Made by a program: the position numbers and the translations under genes. This document shows positions 62,486 through 64,000 of a DNA stretch of 64,000 bases, piece by piece; position 1 is the first letter of the stretch; each line of letters starts with the position of its first letter. Source of the DNA: Pseudomonas marginalis. Lineage in GTDB: Bacteria > Pseudomonadota > Gammaproteobacteria > Pseudomonadales > Pseudomonadaceae. The stretch is taken from positions 3,981,501-4,045,500 of the forward strand of contig NZ_FNSU01000003.1 of the NCBI RefSeq assembly GCF_900105325.1, read 5' to 3'. The notes under the pieces were generated by a model. That model was not told the origin of the DNA. It worked only from the letters and a program-made list of their open reading frames with translations, and did not search any database.

Positions 62486-63460
62486 ATGACCTTTGAGCAA
62501 GTGCTTGAGTACTTGGAGCGCCCTAGCGATCTGGGACGTGAGCTGCAGCCTGCGATCGAACGCGAGCTCAATAGCCGGGGTAGTAGCTGTGCAGAGGTGC
62601 AAGCCTTTGCGTGGGCGCAGCCTTGCCTGACCCTGGAGGGTATCTTCCAGCCAGATGACCTACCCGACACCCCCATTGATTTTTGCCCGGTGCCTGAAGC
62701 AGAAGGCACAGTCCTTGCCCGAGTAACTGCGATCGCGTGCCTTGCGGCTATCAATTCCGCCACAGTTTCCTACGGCTCCGAGAACGGAGGCGATCTGTTC
62801 GTGAACCTAGTGGTATTCCCGCCTGGCCGAGGTAAATTCACAGTCAAATCGACGGAAAAGATGAGCGGGCATACCGATGGCGTGACCTTCCCACTGCGCG
62901 GGTATCGCGACCCCCTCAATGACCGCATTGCACCTTCTCCGGATTTCGTGTGCTTGTCGGCATTGCGTAACCCGAAGCAAGTGCCGACCACGGTGATGCC
63001 ACTCGACCATCTCATGGCGCGACTGAGCCAAGAGCATATCGATGAGCTCCAGAAGCCCCAGTACATCATCGGTTCACAGGAGACCTTCCGCGATGGAATG
63101 GCAGCCATCCTTGGTGACGAGCTTGATGTCGATGATGCGCAGCTGCTCTTCCAAGTGAATGGGAACTGGTGGATTCGATTCAGCCACCGCACCACGCAGA
63201 TTGCTGATATCGGACAAACATCTGCTCAGGAGGCAATGGACGCCTTGAAGCATGCATGTGCTGACTGTGCGATACCTGTGGCTCTGCAGCCAGGCGATAT
63301 CGCCTTGGTCAACAATCGCATTGCGCTACATGGTCGCAGTGAGCCTGGAAGTGAATACGGCGAGCAAACACGTTGGCTCCTACGCACCTATGGGCTGGAC
63401 ATCACGGAAATCGATCCTACCCAGTGGCATGAAGGCAGCGCTTTCATGCTGTATCCGTAG
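62486..63460 (+). CDS. TauD/TfdA-type Fe(II)/2-oxoglutarate dioxygenase
   Basis: A 324-residue protein starting MTFEQVLEYLERPSDLG; upstream codons lack similarity. The iron site is His129-x-Asp131 (MSGHTDGVTF) and a later His282 (ALHGRSEPG), with Arg297/Arg300 (EQTRWLLRTYG) for 2-oxoglutarate. The double-stranded beta-helix family includes TauD and amino-acid hydroxylases. It is divergent from the helicase operon with its 5' end overlapping the gene upstream region. Its substrate is unknown; a role in modifying a small molecule or a protein of the island is speculation. Confidence 0.75.
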   Translation: MTFEQVLEYLERPSDLGRELQPAIERELNSRGSSCAEVQAFAWAQPCLTLEGIFQPDDLPDTPIDFCPVPEAEGTVLARVTAIACLAAINSATVSYGSENGGDLFVNLVVFPPGRGKFTVKSTEKMSGHTDGVTFPLRGYRDPLNDRIAPSPDFVCLSALRNPKQVPTTVMPLDHLMARLSQEHIDELQKPQYIIGSQETFRDGMAAILGDELDVDDAQLLFQVNGNWWIRFSHRTTQIADIGQTSAQEAMDALKHACADCAIPVALQPGDIALVNNRIALHGRSEPGSEYGEQTRWLLRTYGLDITEIDPTQWHEGSAFMLYP

Positions 63461-63508
63461 ATACAACGCGAGCATCTCGGCACTGATAAGTGTTTCAATG
63501 GGATAAGG

Positions 63509-63856
63509 TCAAAGCCCTAGGTCTCCCGCAAAACGCTGATCACGGATTGAAGCAGAAGCATGCCCATCGATTATCAGCTTATGCTGCAGATAGCGTACGA
63601 GATGCCACGCCAGAGGCTCGCGGATCTCCAAGCAACCTTCGAGCTGATGGAAGCCACTGGAGCGATGCGTAGTAAGGGCCTCTCGAAGCGCTGTAAAGCC
63701 AGCAACACCGATGACCGACCTGTGAGCACGGATAGGATTGTTCAGCCCCGGACGACGCTCGTAGGCGCTCACAATCGACCCAAGGATTCCAGGAAGATCA
63801 TCCCCATAAGCTTTGCAAGCAAGAGACCAGAGCTGACCATCAGACAGTATGGTCAT
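63509..63856 (-). CDS. Island protein of unknown function (115 residues)
   Basis: I do not recognise it. It starts at MTILSDGQLWSLACKAYGDD, with AAGGCGAG upstream; the longer frame start at 63895 has no good ribosome site. It has no membrane segments. An overlapping plus-strand frame (63560-63889) exists but its sequence looks less protein-like. The gene is upstream of the repeats at 63920-63984 and converges with the dioxygenase gene. Confidence 0.4.
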   Translation of the reverse strand: MTILSDGQLWSLACKAYGDDLPGILGSIVSAYERRPGLNNPIRAHRSVIGVAGFTALREALTTHRSSGFHQLEGCLEIREPLAWHLVRYLQHKLIIDGHASASIRDQRFAGDLGL

Positions 63857-63919
63857 CGGGCTCGCCTTATCAATAAATTGGCAAAATAGCCCCAAGCGCG
63901 GCCAGAATACATATCCACC

Positions 63920-63984
63920 TGTAAACCAATTTTTTGACGTGTTAACCGCCGAGGTTTACAGATCAAAAATTTAATTTACAGATC
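63920..63984. promoter_or_regulatory. AT-rich region with three TTTACA/TGTAAA motifs
   Basis: GGTTTACA (63953-63960) is the inverse of TGTAAACC (63920-63927), and TTTACAGATC occurs twice in direct order (63955-63964 and 63975-63984), 20 bases apart, that is two helix turns. Such spacing fits an operator for the minus-strand gene at 63509-63856 or the next gene beyond the window. The regulator is unknown. Confidence 0.4.
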
Positions 63985-64000
63985 CGAATTTTCGAAGCGC

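Noticed and set aside
63560..63889. Plus-strand frame overlapping the minus-strand 115-residue gene
   Set aside because: It lacks a good ribosome site and the product becomes basic and irregular; the minus-strand frame looks more protein-like, though neither is certain.

Overview
The window is chromosomal DNA of a Pseudomonas, most likely of the P. fluorescens group. Evidence is the GC-rich coding with strong third-position bias, the backbone gene order (proC-yggT-metX-metW; ftsY-ftsE-ftsX-rpoH; coaD-fdx-mutM; ilvD; folA; cadA-cadR), and the many REP/REPIN repeats together with a REP-associated tyrosine transposase (RAYT).

Layout. (1) 1-27.3 kb is dense housekeeping DNA: proline and methionine synthesis (proC, metX, metW), nucleotide-pool cleaning (rdgB), heme chaperone hemW, trmB, thiamine sulfur carrier genes thiS-thiG, mtgA, the rpoH-ftsX-ftsE-ftsY cluster, a pair of M16 proteins, rsmD, a rhodanese, a TetR regulator divergent from a coniferyl-aldehyde dehydrogenase with a GMC oxidoreductase and a Tat-signal partner, coaD, a ferredoxin, mutM, an HDOD protein and an rlmI-type methyltransferase. 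A 159-bp MITE with 10-bp flanking repeats lies between the ferredoxin gene and mutM. (2) 27.3-29.6 kb holds an MFS transporter and a RAYT gene among three large REPINs. (3) 29.6-38.5 kb has ilvD, an iron-uptake signalling set (ECF sigma, FecR, TonB receptor with signalling domain), a phosphorylcholine phosphatase and a cystine/dicarboxylate-type symporter. (4) 38.5-52 kb has relBE, folA, a DUF2868/GTPase pair, a 2-aminoethylphosphonate uptake and oxidation cluster with a LysR gene, and the cadmium/zinc exporter cadA with its divergent regulator cadR.

(5) From about 52,320 to the window end the character changes. The sequence enters through a beheaded thymidylate synthase gene and becomes visibly less GC-rich, with mostly unfamiliar genes. 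This looks like the left end of a genomic island with defence-like content: a beta-family protein and an sce7726-type nuclease-like protein, an HNH protein with an acidic tail, an unknown protein, and a two-gene operon whose main product is a 1101-residue fusion of an ImmA/IrrE-type metallopeptidase, a complete UvrD-like helicase and a C-terminal RecB/Cas4-like domain that keeps four iron-sulfur-type cysteines but appears to have lost the nuclease catalytic residues. A TauD-like dioxygenase gene is divergent from it. This operon is the best candidate in the window for an undescribed system; its function is inferred from domains and neighbours only.

No rRNA, tRNA or CRISPR array was seen.
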